Of a DNA stretch of 64,000 bases, positions 18,851 through 29,261 are shown in pieces. Under the pieces are notes generated by a model, which had not been told where the DNA came from, made no database searches, and saw only the letters and a program-made list of their open reading frames with translations. The translations under genes were made by a program, and so were the position numbers. Position 1 is the first letter of the stretch. Each line of letters starts with the position of its first letter. The stretch lies in assembly GCF_003063295.1 (NCBI RefSeq), contig NZ_MUXF01000001.1:186001-250000 (forward strand), in the 5' to 3' direction. This stretch comes from Arcobacter lacus. GTDB taxonomy: Bacteria > Campylobacterota > Campylobacteria > Campylobacterales > Arcobacteraceae.

Positions 18851-20620
18851 ATGGAATTACAATCGTTAATTTACCTATTTGGAACTATAACTTTTGCAAT
18901 TTATGTTGGTCTTGCGTTGTGGACGAAAGCTAGTTCAACAAAAGATTTTTATATTGCAAACAATAAAGTTCATCCAATTTTTATTGGTGTTTCTATCGCA
19001 ACAGAGTGGATTGGAGCAGCTTCATTTATATCAATTGCAGGAACAATTTCATATTTAGGATACAATGGAACACCTTATATACTTGGATTTACAGGTGGAT
19101 TTGTTTTACTTACCCTTTTAATAGTTCCCTATTTGAGAAAGTTTGGAAAATTTACAATTCCTGATTTTATTGCTCAAAGATATTACTCAAATAAAGCTAG
19201 ATTACTTACAATTATTATAATTGTTTTAGCCTCATTTATTTATATTTCAGCACAAATGAAAGGTTTAGGAATAATTTTTTCAAGATTTTTTCAAGTAGAT
19301 ATGTACATTGGTTTATTGAGTGCTATTGGTATTTTATTTTTATATGCAATTTTTACGGGTATGAGAACAAACAATTATACACAAATAGCTCAATATATTA
19401 TTATACTTTTTGCATATACATTTTGTGCAATATTTTTATCATTGCAATTAACTAACAGCTTCTTACCTCAATTAGCAATATTTTCACCTATAAACTTTGA
19501 TTTTATTACTCCTCTTCAAACAATAAAAGAAGGAACACCTTTTTTAATTGCTTTAGATAAAATATTAGTAGATTTTGGATTTGATAGTTACTCTAAATCT
19601 CTTGATTTAATAAATGTATTTATGATAACTATGGCTTTAATGTTAGGTACAGCAACTCTTCCTCATTTATTAATAAAGTTTTTTACACTTTCTACAGTAA
19701 AAGATACTAGGAAATCTGCTCTTTGGGCATTAATATTTGTAGCTTTGATATTTACAACTATTTCATCAGTTGCATCTTTTTCAAAAATTAATCTTTTAAA
19801 AAATGTTCAAAATGTTGAATATGAAGCATTTATTCAAGGTGAAATAAAAAATAATGATACTTCAATAAACAATGGGAAATGGCTTCAAATATGGCAAAAT
19901 AGTGGTTTTATATCTTGGAATGACAAAAATGAAGATAAAAAAATACAAATAGATGGAACAAAAAATAATGAATTATTTATAAATCCTGATATTGTAACTT
20001 TAGTAAATGCAGAAATTGCAAACTTGCCAAACTGGATAATTGCACTTTTAATTTCTGGAGCCTTAGCAGCAATCTTAGCTACAACAACAGGTTTGCTTCT
20101 GATAATTACAACAACAATTTCTTATGACTTATGGGATGAATTTATATATAAAAACAATTATAAATATCCACATAAAAATAAAACAAAAAGATTATCAATT
20201 ATTTTAATAGTTTTTATTCTTGTTGCTTTCGCTACATTTTTTACAATACCTTTTTATTCAATTGTTCAAACTGTTACAATTTCATTTACTTTAATTGCAG
20301 CTACGATTTTTCCAGCAGTTGTGCTTGGAATATTTGATAAAAGGATGAATAAAGAAGGTGCATTCTTTGGAATTTTAACTGCTTTTATATTCACTTTTTG
20401 TTATATTGTGTACTTCTTATTTATTGATAATTCAATAGAAAATATGAGAAATTATTTGTTTGGAATCACTCCAGAAGGGATTGGAACAATTGGAGCAATA
20501 TTAAATTTTATAGTTGCATTAATTGTATCAAGATTAACACCACTTCCTCCCAAAAGTGTACAAAAATTAATTCAGAAAATTAGGATTCCTACAAATATAA
20601 AAAACAAAATAGAACTTTAA
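18851..20620 (+). CDS. Sodium:solute symporter, VC_2705 type
   Basis: A 589-residue SSS-family transporter with about 13 helices. Family marks include STKDFYIANNKVHPIFIGVSIATEWIGAASF in the N-terminal part and GTATLPHLLIKFFT in the middle. A hydrophilic insert of about 75 residues (near residues 320-390, rich in N, D and K) separates helices before GALAAILATTTGLLLIITT. VC_2705-type proteins occur with DUF4212 subunits and are regulated with acetate genes in Vibrio. Acetate or a related short carboxylate is the likely substrate, by context. It is followed 15 bases later by the DUF294 gene. Confidence 0.88.
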   Translation: MELQSLIYLFGTITFAIYVGLALWTKASSTKDFYIANNKVHPIFIGVSIATEWIGAASFISIAGTISYLGYNGTPYILGFTGGFVLLTLLIVPYLRKFGKFTIPDFIAQRYYSNKARLLTIIIIVLASFIYISAQMKGLGIIFSRFFQVDMYIGLLSAIGILFLYAIFTGMRTNNYTQIAQYIIILFAYTFCAIFLSLQLTNSFLPQLAIFSPINFDFITPLQTIKEGTPFLIALDKILVDFGFDSYSKSLDLINVFMITMALMLGTATLPHLLIKFFTLSTVKDTRKSALWALIFVALIFTTISSVASFSKINLLKNVQNVEYEAFIQGEIKNNDTSINNGKWLQIWQNSGFISWNDKNEDKKIQIDGTKNNELFINPDIVTLVNAEIANLPNWIIALLISGALAAILATTTGLLLIITTTISYDLWDEFIYKNNYKYPHKNKTKRLSIILIVFILVAFATFFTIPFYSIVQTVTISFTLIAATIFPAVVLGIFDKRMNKEGAFFGILTAFIFTFCYIVYFLFIDNSIENMRNYLFGITPEGIGTIGAILNFIVALIVSRLTPLPPKSVQKLIQKIRIPTNIKNKIEL

Positions 20621-20635
20621 AAAAGAAGGTATAAA

Positions 20636-22456
20636 ATGAGCATACAAGATCAAGAAAGTTTTTTATCAAACATTCATCCGTTTGAAGTTCTAACTCCAAG
20701 CCAAATGGCTATGTGTGTTCAACATATGGATATTGCATATTATCCCAAAGATACAATTTTAATCAGCCCAGAAAAAATTCCTGAACACTTTTTTATAATT
20801 ATAAAAGGTTCAGTATATGAATACTCAAATGAAAATATTGTTGTAATGGATTATCAAAATGAGGACTCTTTTGATTCAAACTCATTAATTTATGGAAAAT
20901 GTGAACATACATTTAAAGTAAATGAAGAACTTATCTGTTATGAAATAGAAAAAAAGACTTTTCTAAGTCTAATTGAAAAAAATCAAGAATTCAAAGATTT
21001 CTTTTTGAAAGATTTAGTAAATAAAATTCAAAGTTTAAAAGACAAAGAATATACTTCACAACTTTCATCTTTTATGATTGCAAAAGTTGGAGACACTTTA
21101 ATCCATGAAGCCTGTATGGTAGATGAAAATACAAAATTAATTGATGCTATAGAAAAATCTATGCAATTTAAAACTTCAACAATTATTGTAAAAAAATCTG
21201 ATGGAGAATATGGAATAATTACAGATTCTTTACTAAAAGTTAAAGTTTTATTGCAAGGAAGGGATTTGACAATTCCTGTACGTGATATTGCTATTTTTCC
21301 ACTTTTAACAATTCAAAAAGATGATTACTTGTTTGAAGCATTAACAATTTTAATAAAAAGAAATATTAAAAGAATTGGCGTTACAAATAGTAATGGTGAA
21401 ATGATTGGTATTTTAGAACAAATAGATATTCTTTCTCACTTTGCAAATCACACCTATGTTATAGAATCAAAAATAAAAAATGCGAATAAAGTTGAAGATT
21501 TAAAAATAGCTAGCAATGAATTTTTGAATATTATCAAAAGTTTACAAGCAAAAGGCGTAAAAATATATCATATTTCAAACTTAATTGGACAGTTAAATAC
21601 AAAAGTTTATCAAAAGCTTTATAGTTTAGTTCTTCCTGAAGAATTACAAAAAAATGCTTGTTTAATTGTTATGGGAAGTGAAGGAAGAAATGAACAAATT
21701 GTTAAAACTGATCAAGACAATGCTCTTGTAGTAAAAAATGGTATTGATGTTGAACAATATAGACCTTATATGCAACAATTAACTGAACATCTAATTGATT
21801 TAGGATATCCACCTTGTGATGGAAATATTATGGTTTCAAATCCTTATTGGTGCAAAACAGAAGATGAATATAAAAGTGATATTATAAAATGGCTAAATTC
21901 TCCTGATATGAAAAATTATCTTGATTTAGCAATTTTTATAGATGCTTTTGCAGTTGCAGGAGATAAAGAATTACTAATCAATTTAAAAGATTATTTATAT
22001 GGTAAAGTTCAAAATAAAGATATTTTTATGGCATATTTTGCAAAAGCTACGATTACTTTTGATACTCCAACAACATTTTCAAACTTTATGGCAAAAGATG
22101 ATTTAATTAATATAAAAAAAGCTGCAATTTTTCCAATAGTTCAAGGAATTAGAAGTTTAGCTTTAAGAGAAAAAATAAAAGAAACAACAACAATAAAAAG
22201 AATAAAAATACTTGAAGCAAAAAATATTTTAGAAAAAACTAAAGCTGCTGAATTAATAGAAGCATTTGAAATAGCAAGTACTATAAGATTGAAAAATCAA
22301 CTAGATTGTATTCAAGAAGGAATTGCTTTAACAAATGAAATAGATACAAATAATTTAGGGAAAATTGAAAGAGATTTATTAAAAGAATCTTTTAAAATTG
22401 TTGTTGAATTCAAGAAATTTATAAATTACATATTTAAACTGGATAAAATATACTAA
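20636..22456 (+). CDS. cNMP-binding / CBS-pair / DUF294 nucleotidyltransferase regulator, copy 1
   Basis: A 606-residue cytosolic protein. A cyclic-nucleotide-binding fold occupies about residues 10-130, a CBS pair about 150-275, a DUF294 nucleotidyltransferase domain about 290-430 with MGSEGRNEQIVKTDQDNAL, and the DUF294 C-terminal helical domain the rest (FPIVQGIRSLALREKIKETT). The G-S...D-x-D catalytic pattern of GlnD-like nucleotidyltransferases is intact. The family is regulatory by architecture, but target and product are not established. It lies between a symporter and a DEDDh exonuclease, overlapping the latter by one base; the same pair recurs at 27.4-29.9 kb. Confidence 0.9.
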   Translation: MSIQDQESFLSNIHPFEVLTPSQMAMCVQHMDIAYYPKDTILISPEKIPEHFFIIIKGSVYEYSNENIVVMDYQNEDSFDSNSLIYGKCEHTFKVNEELICYEIEKKTFLSLIEKNQEFKDFFLKDLVNKIQSLKDKEYTSQLSSFMIAKVGDTLIHEACMVDENTKLIDAIEKSMQFKTSTIIVKKSDGEYGIITDSLLKVKVLLQGRDLTIPVRDIAIFPLLTIQKDDYLFEALTILIKRNIKRIGVTNSNGEMIGILEQIDILSHFANHTYVIESKIKNANKVEDLKIASNEFLNIIKSLQAKGVKIYHISNLIGQLNTKVYQKLYSLVLPEELQKNACLIVMGSEGRNEQIVKTDQDNALVVKNGIDVEQYRPYMQQLTEHLIDLGYPPCDGNIMVSNPYWCKTEDEYKSDIIKWLNSPDMKNYLDLAIFIDAFAVAGDKELLINLKDYLYGKVQNKDIFMAYFAKATITFDTPTTFSNFMAKDDLINIKKAAIFPIVQGIRSLALREKIKETTTIKRIKILEAKNILEKTKAAELIEAFEIASTIRLKNQLDCIQEGIALTNEIDTNNLGKIERDLLKESFKIVVEFKKFINYIFKLDKIY

Positions 22457-23067
22457 TGCTAAAAAACTTTTTAAGAAATTGGAATAGAAAACAACTAAAA
22501 AATAAAAGATATGATTTTTTATTTGATACTCCAGCACAAAATGAATTTGTAAGTCTAGATTGTGAAACAACAGGATTAAATCCTAAAAAAGACGAAATAT
22601 TATCTATTGGAGCAGTTTTAATAAGAGATAATAAAATATTGATGAGAAAAACATTTAATATTTTTTTAAAACCTTCAAAAGATATAAATATCGAATCTAT
22701 AAAAGTGCATCACTTAAGACAAATAGATTTAGAAAATGCACTTGAACCAGAAATTGCTATTTATCAATTATTAGACTTTATTGGTTCAAGACCAATTGTT
22801 GGTTATTATATAGAATTTGATATGGCTATTATTTCTAAATATACAAAAAAATATCTTGGTATTAAACTTCCAAATGAACCAATAGAAGTCTCTGGAATAT
22901 ATTATGATAGTAGAAAATCTACAAGTAACTATGGATTTATAGATTTAAAATTTGATACTATTATGAAAAATTTAAATATACCTGTTTTAGGTAAGCATGA
23001 TGCATTAAATGATGCTATTATGACTTCTATGATCTTTCTAAAATTAAAACAATTTATAAAACAATAA
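22456..23067 (+). CDS. DEDDh 3'-5' exonuclease (DnaQ-like), copy 1
   Basis: A 203-residue exonuclease of the polymerase III epsilon superfamily. The DEDDh residues are all visible: D and E in SLDCETTGLNPKKDE, D in GYYIEFDMAII, and H and D in GKHDALNDAIMTS. It has no polymerase or clamp-binding partner nearby and instead overlaps the DUF294 gene by one base (TAATG), so translation is coupled. In many proteobacteria a DEDDh protein pairs with DUF294 and an acetate-type symporter; the substrate may be an oligonucleotide or nucleotide adduct rather than chromosomal DNA, which is speculation. Confidence 0.9.
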   Translation: MLKNFLRNWNRKQLKNKRYDFLFDTPAQNEFVSLDCETTGLNPKKDEILSIGAVLIRDNKILMRKTFNIFLKPSKDINIESIKVHHLRQIDLENALEPEIAIYQLLDFIGSRPIVGYYIEFDMAIISKYTKKYLGIKLPNEPIEVSGIYYDSRKSTSNYGFIDLKFDTIMKNLNIPVLGKHDALNDAIMTSMIFLKLKQFIKQ

Positions 23068-23110
23068 TATAATTATAAAACATAATATCCCTAAAAATCG
23101 CTTCTTTTAT

Positions 23111-23141
23111 AAAAAGTTTAAAGTTTTTTTTAAACTTTTTT
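23111..23141 (+). terminator. Terminator after exonuclease copy 1
   Basis: AAAAAGTTTAAA (23111-23122) and its complement (23129-23140), loop of six bases, T-rich 3' side. It closes the first symporter operon before the DUF485/actP promoter. Confidence 0.7.
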
Positions 23142-23145
23142 GAAA

Positions 23146-23178
23146 TGCTATGCTTTTGCAACTAAAATATTTTACTAT
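23146..23178 (+). promoter_or_regulatory. Direct-repeat operator and -10 box, actP operon 1
   Basis: TGCTAT (23146-23151), five bases, TGCAAC (23157-23162), ten bases, TACTAT (23173-23178). The second half-site and the -10 box are weaker than at the other two sites but spacing is identical to the base. Confidence 0.5.
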
Positions 23179-23206
23179 TTCAATGAATCTTATTTTAGGA
23201 GAAAAA

Positions 23207-23524
23207 ATGGATAACAAATTAGTAGAAAGGATTAAAGCTAATCCTAAATACCATGAACTTGTTTCAAAAAGAAGTTCTTTTGCTGTTAAACTAGCAGTTT
23301 TCATGTTAGTAATTTACTATGGTTTCGTTTTAACTATTGCATTTGACAAAGAGTTTTTTGCAACAAAAGTTTCAGCTGATAGTGTTATGACTGTTGCTTT
23401 CCCGATTGCAACTGTAATCATTATAATTGCATTTATTTCAACACTTATTTATGTTGTTAAAGCAAATGGTGAGTTTGAAAGCTTAACTAATGATATCAAA
23501 AATGATGTAAAGGATATTTTATAA
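23207..23524 (+). CDS. DUF485 membrane protein, ActP partner, copy 1
   Basis: A 105-residue protein with two hydrophobic helices (about 25-45 and 62-84) and a charged C-terminus. [20 protein letters not shown] is the DUF485 signature; E. coli YjcH, encoded next to actP, is the best-known member. The chosen ATG at 23207 has AGGAG five to six bases upstream; the longer open frame upstream lacks a ribosome site. Its stop overlaps the actP ATG by one base. Confidence 0.92.
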   Translation: MDNKLVERIKANPKYHELVSKRSSFAVKLAVFMLVIYYGFVLTIAFDKEFFATKVSADSVMTVAFPIATVIIIIAFISTLIYVVKANGEFESLTNDIKNDVKDIL

Positions 23525-25161
23525 TGTTAAAAATACTTACTTTATTAGGTTTATCTTCATTAGCACTATTTGCGGCTGATGGTGAAAGTAGTGTAAATGT
23601 AGCTGCTGTTATTATGTTCTTCGTATTTATCGCAGGTACTATGGGTATTACAAAATGGGCTGCTAGTAAAACTAAATCTGCTTCAGATTTTTATACAGCA
23701 GGTGGAGGAATAAGTGGATTCCAAAATGGTCTAGCAATTGCTGGAGATTATATGTCAGCTGCTTCATTCTTAGGTATTTCAGGAATGATTTTCTTACACG
23801 GATTTGATGGTATGATTTATGCTATTGGATTCTTAGTTGGTTGGCCAATTATCCTATTCTTAATGGCTGAAAAATTAAGAAATTTAGGTAAATTCAACTT
23901 TACAGATATTGCTGCATATAGACTAGATGAGCAAAAAATCAGAATTTTAGCTGCATTTGGTTCTTTAACAGTTGTAACTTTCTATTTAATTGCACAAATG
24001 GTTGGAGCTGGAAAACTAATTGAAGTTTTATTCCATATTCCATATGGTTGGGCTGTTATTTTAGTTGGAGCATTAATGATTGTTTATGTAACATTTGGTG
24101 GAATGCTTGCTACTACTTGGGTACAAATTATTAAAGCTGTATTACTTCTATCTGGAGTTACATTTATTGCAATAATGGTTCTTTCTCATTATGGTTTCTC
24201 GTTTACAAATTTAGCAACAGAAGCTGTTAATGTTCATACTAAAGGTGCAGATATTTTAAAACCAGGACCTTTCGTTAAAGATCCAATCTCAGCTATTTCT
24301 TTAGGGTTAGCATTAATGTTAGGAACTGCAGGATTACCACACATTTTAATGAGATTCTTTACAGTTGGAAATGCAAAAGAAGCTAGAAAATCTGTTGTTT
24401 ATGCAACTGGATTTATTGGTTATTTCTACTTAATTATTGGTGTTGTTGGTTTAGGTGCTATCGTTTTCTTAAATAGTCCAGAGGGTGCTATATTCTTTGA
24501 ATCTACTGGTAAATTAATCGGTGGAAATAATATGGCTGCTGTTCACTTATCTGAAGCTGTTGGTGGTTCAATCTTCTTAGGATTTATTGCAGCTGTTTCA
24601 TTTGCTACAATTTTAGCGGTTGTGGCAGGACTTACATTAGCTGCTTCTAACTCTATTGCACATGATTTATATGCAATCGTTATTAGAAAAGGTCAAGCAA
24701 CAGATGAAGAAGAAATGAAAGTTTCAAAAAGAACAGTTATTGTAATTGGTATAGTTGCTATTCTTTTAGGATTTGCATTTGAAAACCAAAATATTGCATT
24801 CATGGTTGGTTTAGCATTTGCTATTGCAGCATCAGCTAACTTCCCTATATTGTTCTTATCAATTTATTGGTCTAAACTTACAACAAGAGGTGCATTCATT
24901 GGTGGATTTATCGGTCTATTAACTGCAGTTATTCTAGTTGTTTTAAGTAAAACTGTATGGGTTGATATCTTTGGATTTGAAAGTGCTATTTTCCCTTATA
25001 CTCAACCTGCATTATTCTCTATAGTTGCAGCATTTGTTGGTATTTGGTTCTTCTCTATCACTGATAGCTCAGCTAGAGCAGAAGAAGATAAATCTGGATT
25101 CGAAGCTCAACAAATTAGAGCAGAAACTGGAATTGGTGCTGATGGAGCTGTTTCACACTAA
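23524..25161 (+). CDS. actP: Cation/acetate symporter ActP, copy 1
   Basis: A 545-residue SSS transporter. A cleavable-looking leader ([18 protein letters not shown]) precedes about 13 helices with [52 protein letters not shown] and [16 protein letters not shown], all hallmarks of ActP (E. coli 549 residues). It imports acetate and similar short carboxylates with sodium. It is co-translated with DUF485 and followed by a strong terminator, so this is a two-gene unit. A close paralogue with its own DUF485 gene starts 540 bases further on. Confidence 0.93.
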   Translation: MLKILTLLGLSSLALFAADGESSVNVAAVIMFFVFIAGTMGITKWAASKTKSASDFYTAGGGISGFQNGLAIAGDYMSAASFLGISGMIFLHGFDGMIYAIGFLVGWPIILFLMAEKLRNLGKFNFTDIAAYRLDEQKIRILAAFGSLTVVTFYLIAQMVGAGKLIEVLFHIPYGWAVILVGALMIVYVTFGGMLATTWVQIIKAVLLLSGVTFIAIMVLSHYGFSFTNLATEAVNVHTKGADILKPGPFVKDPISAISLGLALMLGTAGLPHILMRFFTVGNAKEARKSVVYATGFIGYFYLIIGVVGLGAIVFLNSPEGAIFFESTGKLIGGNNMAAVHLSEAVGGSIFLGFIAAVSFATILAVVAGLTLAASNSIAHDLYAIVIRKGQATDEEEMKVSKRTVIVIGIVAILLGFAFENQNIAFMVGLAFAIAASANFPILFLSIYWSKLTTRGAFIGGFIGLLTAVILVVLSKTVWVDIFGFESAIFPYTQPALFSIVAAFVGIWFFSITDSSARAEEDKSGFEAQQIRAETGIGADGAVSH

Positions 25162-25168
25162 TCTTAAG

Positions 25169-25199
25169 TACTAAAGAGAGAACTCTCTTTAGTATTTTT
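25169..25199 (+). terminator. Terminator after actP copy 1
   Basis: TACTAAAGAGAG (25169-25180) and its perfect complement (25183-25194) with a two-base AA loop region, followed by a T-run. Confidence 0.88.
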
Positions 25200-25388
25200 A
25201 TTTCTTTAAAATTAACTTAATAATTATAATTAAATATAATAATTAAAATATTATTTCTTTGTTACATTTCTACCATTTTTATATTTTTTTAATTCTATTT
25301 TTTTGTTTTAATAAATACAAATTTAAATTTAGTTTGTATAATCAAATTATCTTTTTATTTAAATTTAAATAAAAACTAAGGAGAAAAA

Positions 25389-25703
25389 ATGAATGAAAAA
25401 TTAATCGAAAGGATTGAATCTAACCCGAAATATATTGAGTTAGTTTCAAAAAGAAATAATCTAGCACTCAAACTTGGTTTTTTTGTGTTAATAATGTTTT
25501 ATGGTTATATATCAATCGTTGCATTTGACAAAGAGTTATTTGCTACAAAAATTGGAGATGGTGTAACAACTATAGCTATTCCTATTGCTTTTGCAATATT
25601 AATAATAAGTTTTTTAACAACTCTAATTTATGTAAAAAAAGCAAATACAGAATTTGAAGATTTAACAAATCAAATTAAAAAAGATGTAAAGGATTTATTA
25701 TAA
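25389..25703 (+). CDS. DUF485 membrane protein, ActP partner, copy 2
   Basis: A 104-residue paralogue of the DUF485 protein at 23207 (shared ERIxxNPKYxELVSKR opening, [13 protein letters not shown] loop and two helices). AAGGAG precedes the ATG. It overlaps actP copy 2 by one base. The 227 bases upstream contain no copy of the TGCTAT direct repeat; a TATAAT at 25337-25342 could be its -10 box, so this unit may be regulated differently from copy 1. Confidence 0.92.
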   Translation: MNEKLIERIESNPKYIELVSKRNNLALKLGFFVLIMFYGYISIVAFDKELFATKIGDGVTTIAIPIAFAILIISFLTTLIYVKKANTEFEDLTNQIKKDVKDLL

Positions 25704-27370
25704 TGTTAAAAGTTTTAGCACTACTATCTATATTTGTTATATCAGTTTTTGCAGCTGGTGATGCAACTTTTGAGGGGAAAAGAGATTTAAATATTCCTGC
25801 AATTATTATGTTTTTTGTATTTATTGCTGGAACTTTAGGAATTACTTATTGGGCAGCAAGAAAAACTAAATCTGCTTCAGATTTTTATACAGCTGGTGGA
25901 GGAATAAGTGGTTTCCAAAATGGTTTAGCAATCGCAGGTGATTATATGTCTGCCGCTGCATTTTTAGGAGTATCTGGACTTATTTATATGAGTGGATATG
26001 ATGGTGTTATTTATGCTGTTTCATTTTTAGTTGGTTGGCCTGTAATTTTATTTTTTATGGCTGAAAAATTAAGAAATTTAGGTAAATTTACTTTTGCAGA
26101 TATTGCTGCTTATAGATTAGGACAAAAAGAGATAAGAACTTTAGCGGCATTTGGTTCACTTTCTGTTGTTGTTTTATACTTAATTGCACAAATGGTAGGA
26201 GCAGGTAAACTTATCCAAATTTTATTTGGAATGGAATATGAATATGCTGTATTTATGGTTGGGGCGCTGATGATTATTTATGTAACATTTGGTGGAATGC
26301 TTGCAACTACTTGGGTACAAATTATCAAAGCTATTTTACTGTTATCTGGTGTTTCATTTATGGCTGTTATGATTTTATATCATTTTGACTTCTCTTTTGA
26401 GTCTTTAGCTGTTCAAGCTGTTGAACATCATAAGAATGGTGAAGCTATTTTAAAACCAGGTGGATTTTTATCAGACCCAATTTCAGCAATTTCTTTAGGG
26501 ATGGCTTTAATGCTTGGAACTGCTGGTCTTCCTCACGTTTTAATGAGATTTTTTACAGTTGGAAATGCAAAAGAAGCTAGAAAATCTGTTGTTTATGCAA
26601 CTGGATTTGTGGCATATTTTTGGATTATTATTACTATTGTTGGATTTGGAGCGATTGCTTTTTTAAATACAGCAGAAGGTGCTCAATATTTTGATGGTGC
26701 AAAAGCATATCTTGATGGTGGAAAATTATTTGGTGGAAGTAATATGGCTTCTGTTCACTTATCTCATATGTTAGGTGGAAATGCTTTCTTAGGATTTATC
26801 TCTGCGGTTGCATTTGCTACTATTTTAGCAGTTGTTTCAGGATTAACACTTGCAGGAGCAAGTGCTATTTCACATGATATTTATGCAAATGTTATAAATC
26901 CTAATGCAAGTGATGAACAAGTTGTGAAAATATCTAAAATCACAGTTATTATTGTCGGAATTGTTGGTGTTACTTTAGGTATTGCATTTGAATCACAAAA
27001 TATTGCATATATGGTTGGTCTTGCTTTTGGTATTGCAGCAAGTGCTAATTTTCCTATTTTATTTTTATCAATTTATTGGAGCCAATTAACTACAAGAGGC
27101 GCATTTATTGGTGGATTTATGGGATTAATTACTGCTGTTGTACTTGTAATTTTAGGACCAAATGTTTGGGTTCAAATTTTAGGAAATGAAAAAGCAATAT
27201 TCCCTTATGCTCACCCTGCACTATTTTCTGTAACAGTAGCATTTGTTTCTATTTGGTTTTTTTCTAAAATTGATAACTCTGAAAGAGCTTTAAAAGAAAG
27301 AGCTTTATTTAGAGGACAAAATATAAGAGCTAACACAGGTATTGGTGCAGCAGGAGCTGTTTCACATTAA
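25703..27370 (+). CDS. actP: Cation/acetate symporter ActP, copy 2
   Basis: A 555-residue paralogue of the transporter at 23524, with the same [19 protein letters not shown] and [25 protein letters not shown] blocks and a very similar C-terminus ([15 protein letters not shown]). It differs by a slightly longer loop around residues 325-345 ([17 protein letters not shown]). The pair is a tandem duplication that has diverged. A strong hairpin terminator follows, yet only 49 bases separate it from the next DUF294 gene, so the downstream genes may depend on read-through. Confidence 0.93.
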   Translation: MLKVLALLSIFVISVFAAGDATFEGKRDLNIPAIIMFFVFIAGTLGITYWAARKTKSASDFYTAGGGISGFQNGLAIAGDYMSAAAFLGVSGLIYMSGYDGVIYAVSFLVGWPVILFFMAEKLRNLGKFTFADIAAYRLGQKEIRTLAAFGSLSVVVLYLIAQMVGAGKLIQILFGMEYEYAVFMVGALMIIYVTFGGMLATTWVQIIKAILLLSGVSFMAVMILYHFDFSFESLAVQAVEHHKNGEAILKPGGFLSDPISAISLGMALMLGTAGLPHVLMRFFTVGNAKEARKSVVYATGFVAYFWIIITIVGFGAIAFLNTAEGAQYFDGAKAYLDGGKLFGGSNMASVHLSHMLGGNAFLGFISAVAFATILAVVSGLTLAGASAISHDIYANVINPNASDEQVVKISKITVIIVGIVGVTLGIAFESQNIAYMVGLAFGIAASANFPILFLSIYWSQLTTRGAFIGGFMGLITAVVLVILGPNVWVQILGNEKAIFPYAHPALFSVTVAFVSIWFFSKIDNSERALKERALFRGQNIRANTGIGAAGAVSH

Positions 27371-27375
27371 TATTT

Positions 27376-27407
27376 ATCAAAGGATCTTTATCCTTTGATT
27401 TTTTTTA
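27376..27407 (+). terminator. Intrinsic terminator between actP copy 2 and DUF294 copy 2
   Basis: ATCAAAGGAT (27376-27385) and ATCCTTTGAT (27390-27399) with a four-base loop, then at least seven T. It ends about 13 bases before the start of the next same-strand gene, so it probably sets relative expression within the operon. Confidence 0.82.
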
Positions 27408-27419
27408 AAAAGGACATTT

Positions 27420-29261
27420 ATGAGTATCTTAGAACAAAAAACTTTTATCTCTTCAATTCATCCATTTGAGAATTTAACTGCTAACGAACTTGATGATTTT
27501 GCTGAAAATCTTGATATTGTCTATTTTAAAGAAAATGAAGTTATTCAAGCTCAAGAAAGTTCTCCTAAATTTTTATACTTTATTTTAAAAGGTTTAATAC
27601 AAGAAAAACAAGATGATGAAGTCTTAAGTGTTTATTCAAAAAATGAAATCTTTGATTCTATTTCACTGATTGAAAACTTCTCCAAAAATAGTTTTGTAAC
27701 AGCAGAAGAAACTATTTGCTACATTTTACCAAGAGAAATTTTTTTAAAGATACTTCACGAAAATATTACATTAGAAAAATACTTTTTTCAATCAATTTCT
27801 GAAAAATTAAACAACAATATCTTGCATGAAAAAAACAGAGAAATGGCAAATATCATGATTGCAAAAGTTAAAGATGCAAGAATACATAAAGCTGTTATTA
27901 TCGATACTGAAAAGACAATTTTTGAAGCTGCATCAATAATAAAAAAAGAGAAAATCCCAACTATTTTATTAAAAGATGAAAATGACGAAATGTACATAGT
28001 TACAGATTCTGATTTTAGACAAAAAGTTATTTTAAATAGAATGGACTTTGATGATAAAGTAGTAAAAATAGCTACAAAAGGTCTTATTTATATAGATGAA
28101 AATGATTTTTTATTTAATGCTCAACTTATGATGGCAAAACATGGATTAAAAAGAGTTGTAGTAAAAAATGAGAAAAATGAAATTATCGGAATACTTGATC
28201 AAATCTCTTTATCTTCATTCTTTGCTACAAATATTTTTTCTGTATCAAATCAAATAGTAAAAGCTGAAACAATCGAAGAGTTAAAAGAAGCATCTTTATC
28301 TTTTATAAAAATTATTAAATCTCTGAATGCTAAAGGTGTAAAAATCGATTTTATTTCAAGATTAATAAATCAATTAAATAAAAAACTTTTAGATAAATTG
28401 TACAGAATATTAGCACCAAAAGAGTTAGTTGAAAAATCTTGTTTAGTTGTAATGGGTAGTGAAGGAAGAGGTGAACAAATCTTAAGAACTGACCAAGATA
28501 ACGCTTTAATAATTTCAGATGATTGCACAATAAGCGATGAAGAGTTAAAAAACTTCACACAAAACTTCACAGAAACTTTGGTTGATTTTGGTTTTCCTAG
28601 ATGTGAAGGAAATATTATGATTTCAAATCCTTATTGGTGTAGAAAAATATCTGATTTTAAAGATTTAATTTTTACTTGGGTAAATGAACCAAGTGGTGAT
28701 AACTTTATGAATATTGCAATTTTTTATGATGCTCTTTGTGTATCTGGAGACATAAAAATGATAAAAGAGCTAAAAGAATATCTATTTAAAGTATCTTCTA
28801 ATTCTCAGACTTTTTACGCACATTTTGCAAAAGTAATATCAAGTTTTGATGTTCCTTTAGGATTTTTTGATGGTTTTGTTTTTAATAATAAAGATGAAAA
28901 ACACAAAGATGAAATTGATATAAAAAGAGGTGGAATATTTATTCTTGTTCAAGGAATAAGATCTTTAAGTTTAGAAAATAAAGTTTTAAATACTAACACA
29001 ATAAAAAGAATAAATAAACTTGTGGAGTTAGGTATTCTTGAAAATGAAATGGCAAGAGAATTAATCATGGCTTTTAATTTTTTATTAAATTTGAAGCTAA
29101 AATCAAATTTAGCAAAACTAGACAAAAATTTAACTATCGATAATTATATAAATCCAAATAGTTTAAATAAAATGGAAAAAGAGTTATTAAAAGATTCTTT
29201 TAAAATTATAAATAAATTAAAGAAAAATTTAGAATTTCATTTCAAGTTAAACTATGTTTAG
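27420..29261 (+). CDS. cNMP-binding / CBS-pair / DUF294 nucleotidyltransferase regulator, copy 2
   Basis: A 613-residue paralogue of the protein at 20636 with the same order: cNMP-binding fold, CBS pair, nucleotidyltransferase with MGSEGRGEQILRTDQDNAL, and DUF294 C-terminal domain with ILVQGIRSLSLENKV. The catalytic D-x-D is intact. The CBS region is more diverged than the nucleotidyltransferase core, as expected if the two copies sense different ligands. It lies downstream of actP copy 2 across a terminator and overlaps the exonuclease gene by 8 bases. Confidence 0.9.
   Translation: MSILEQKTFISSIHPFENLTANELDDFAENLDIVYFKENEVIQAQESSPKFLYFILKGLIQEKQDDEVLSVYSKNEIFDSISLIENFSKNSFVTAEETICYILPREIFLKILHENITLEKYFFQSISEKLNNNILHEKNREMANIMIAKVKDARIHKAVIIDTEKTIFEAASIIKKEKIPTILLKDENDEMYIVTDSDFRQKVILNRMDFDDKVVKIATKGLIYIDENDFLFNAQLMMAKHGLKRVVVKNEKNEIIGILDQISLSSFFATNIFSVSNQIVKAETIEELKEASLSFIKIIKSLNAKGVKIDFISRLINQLNKKLLDKLYRILAPKELVEKSCLVVMGSEGRGEQILRTDQDNALIISDDCTISDEELKNFTQNFTETLVDFGFPRCEGNIMISNPYWCRKISDFKDLIFTWVNEPSGDNFMNIAIFYDALCVSGDIKMIKELKEYLFKVSSNSQTFYAHFAKVISSFDVPLGFFDGFVFNNKDEKHKDEIDIKRGGIFILVQGIRSLSLENKVLNTNTIKRINKLVELGILENEMARELIMAFNFLLNLKLKSNLAKLDKNLTIDNYINPNSLNKMEKELLKDSFKIINKLKKNLEFHFKLNYV

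Noticed and set aside
25259-25276. Possible fourth regulator box TGTTAC-N5-TACCAT upstream of DUF485/actP copy 2
   Set aside because: Each half-site has two mismatches to TGCTAT and no -10 box lies ten bases downstream; the likely TATAAT at 25337 has no repeat before it.
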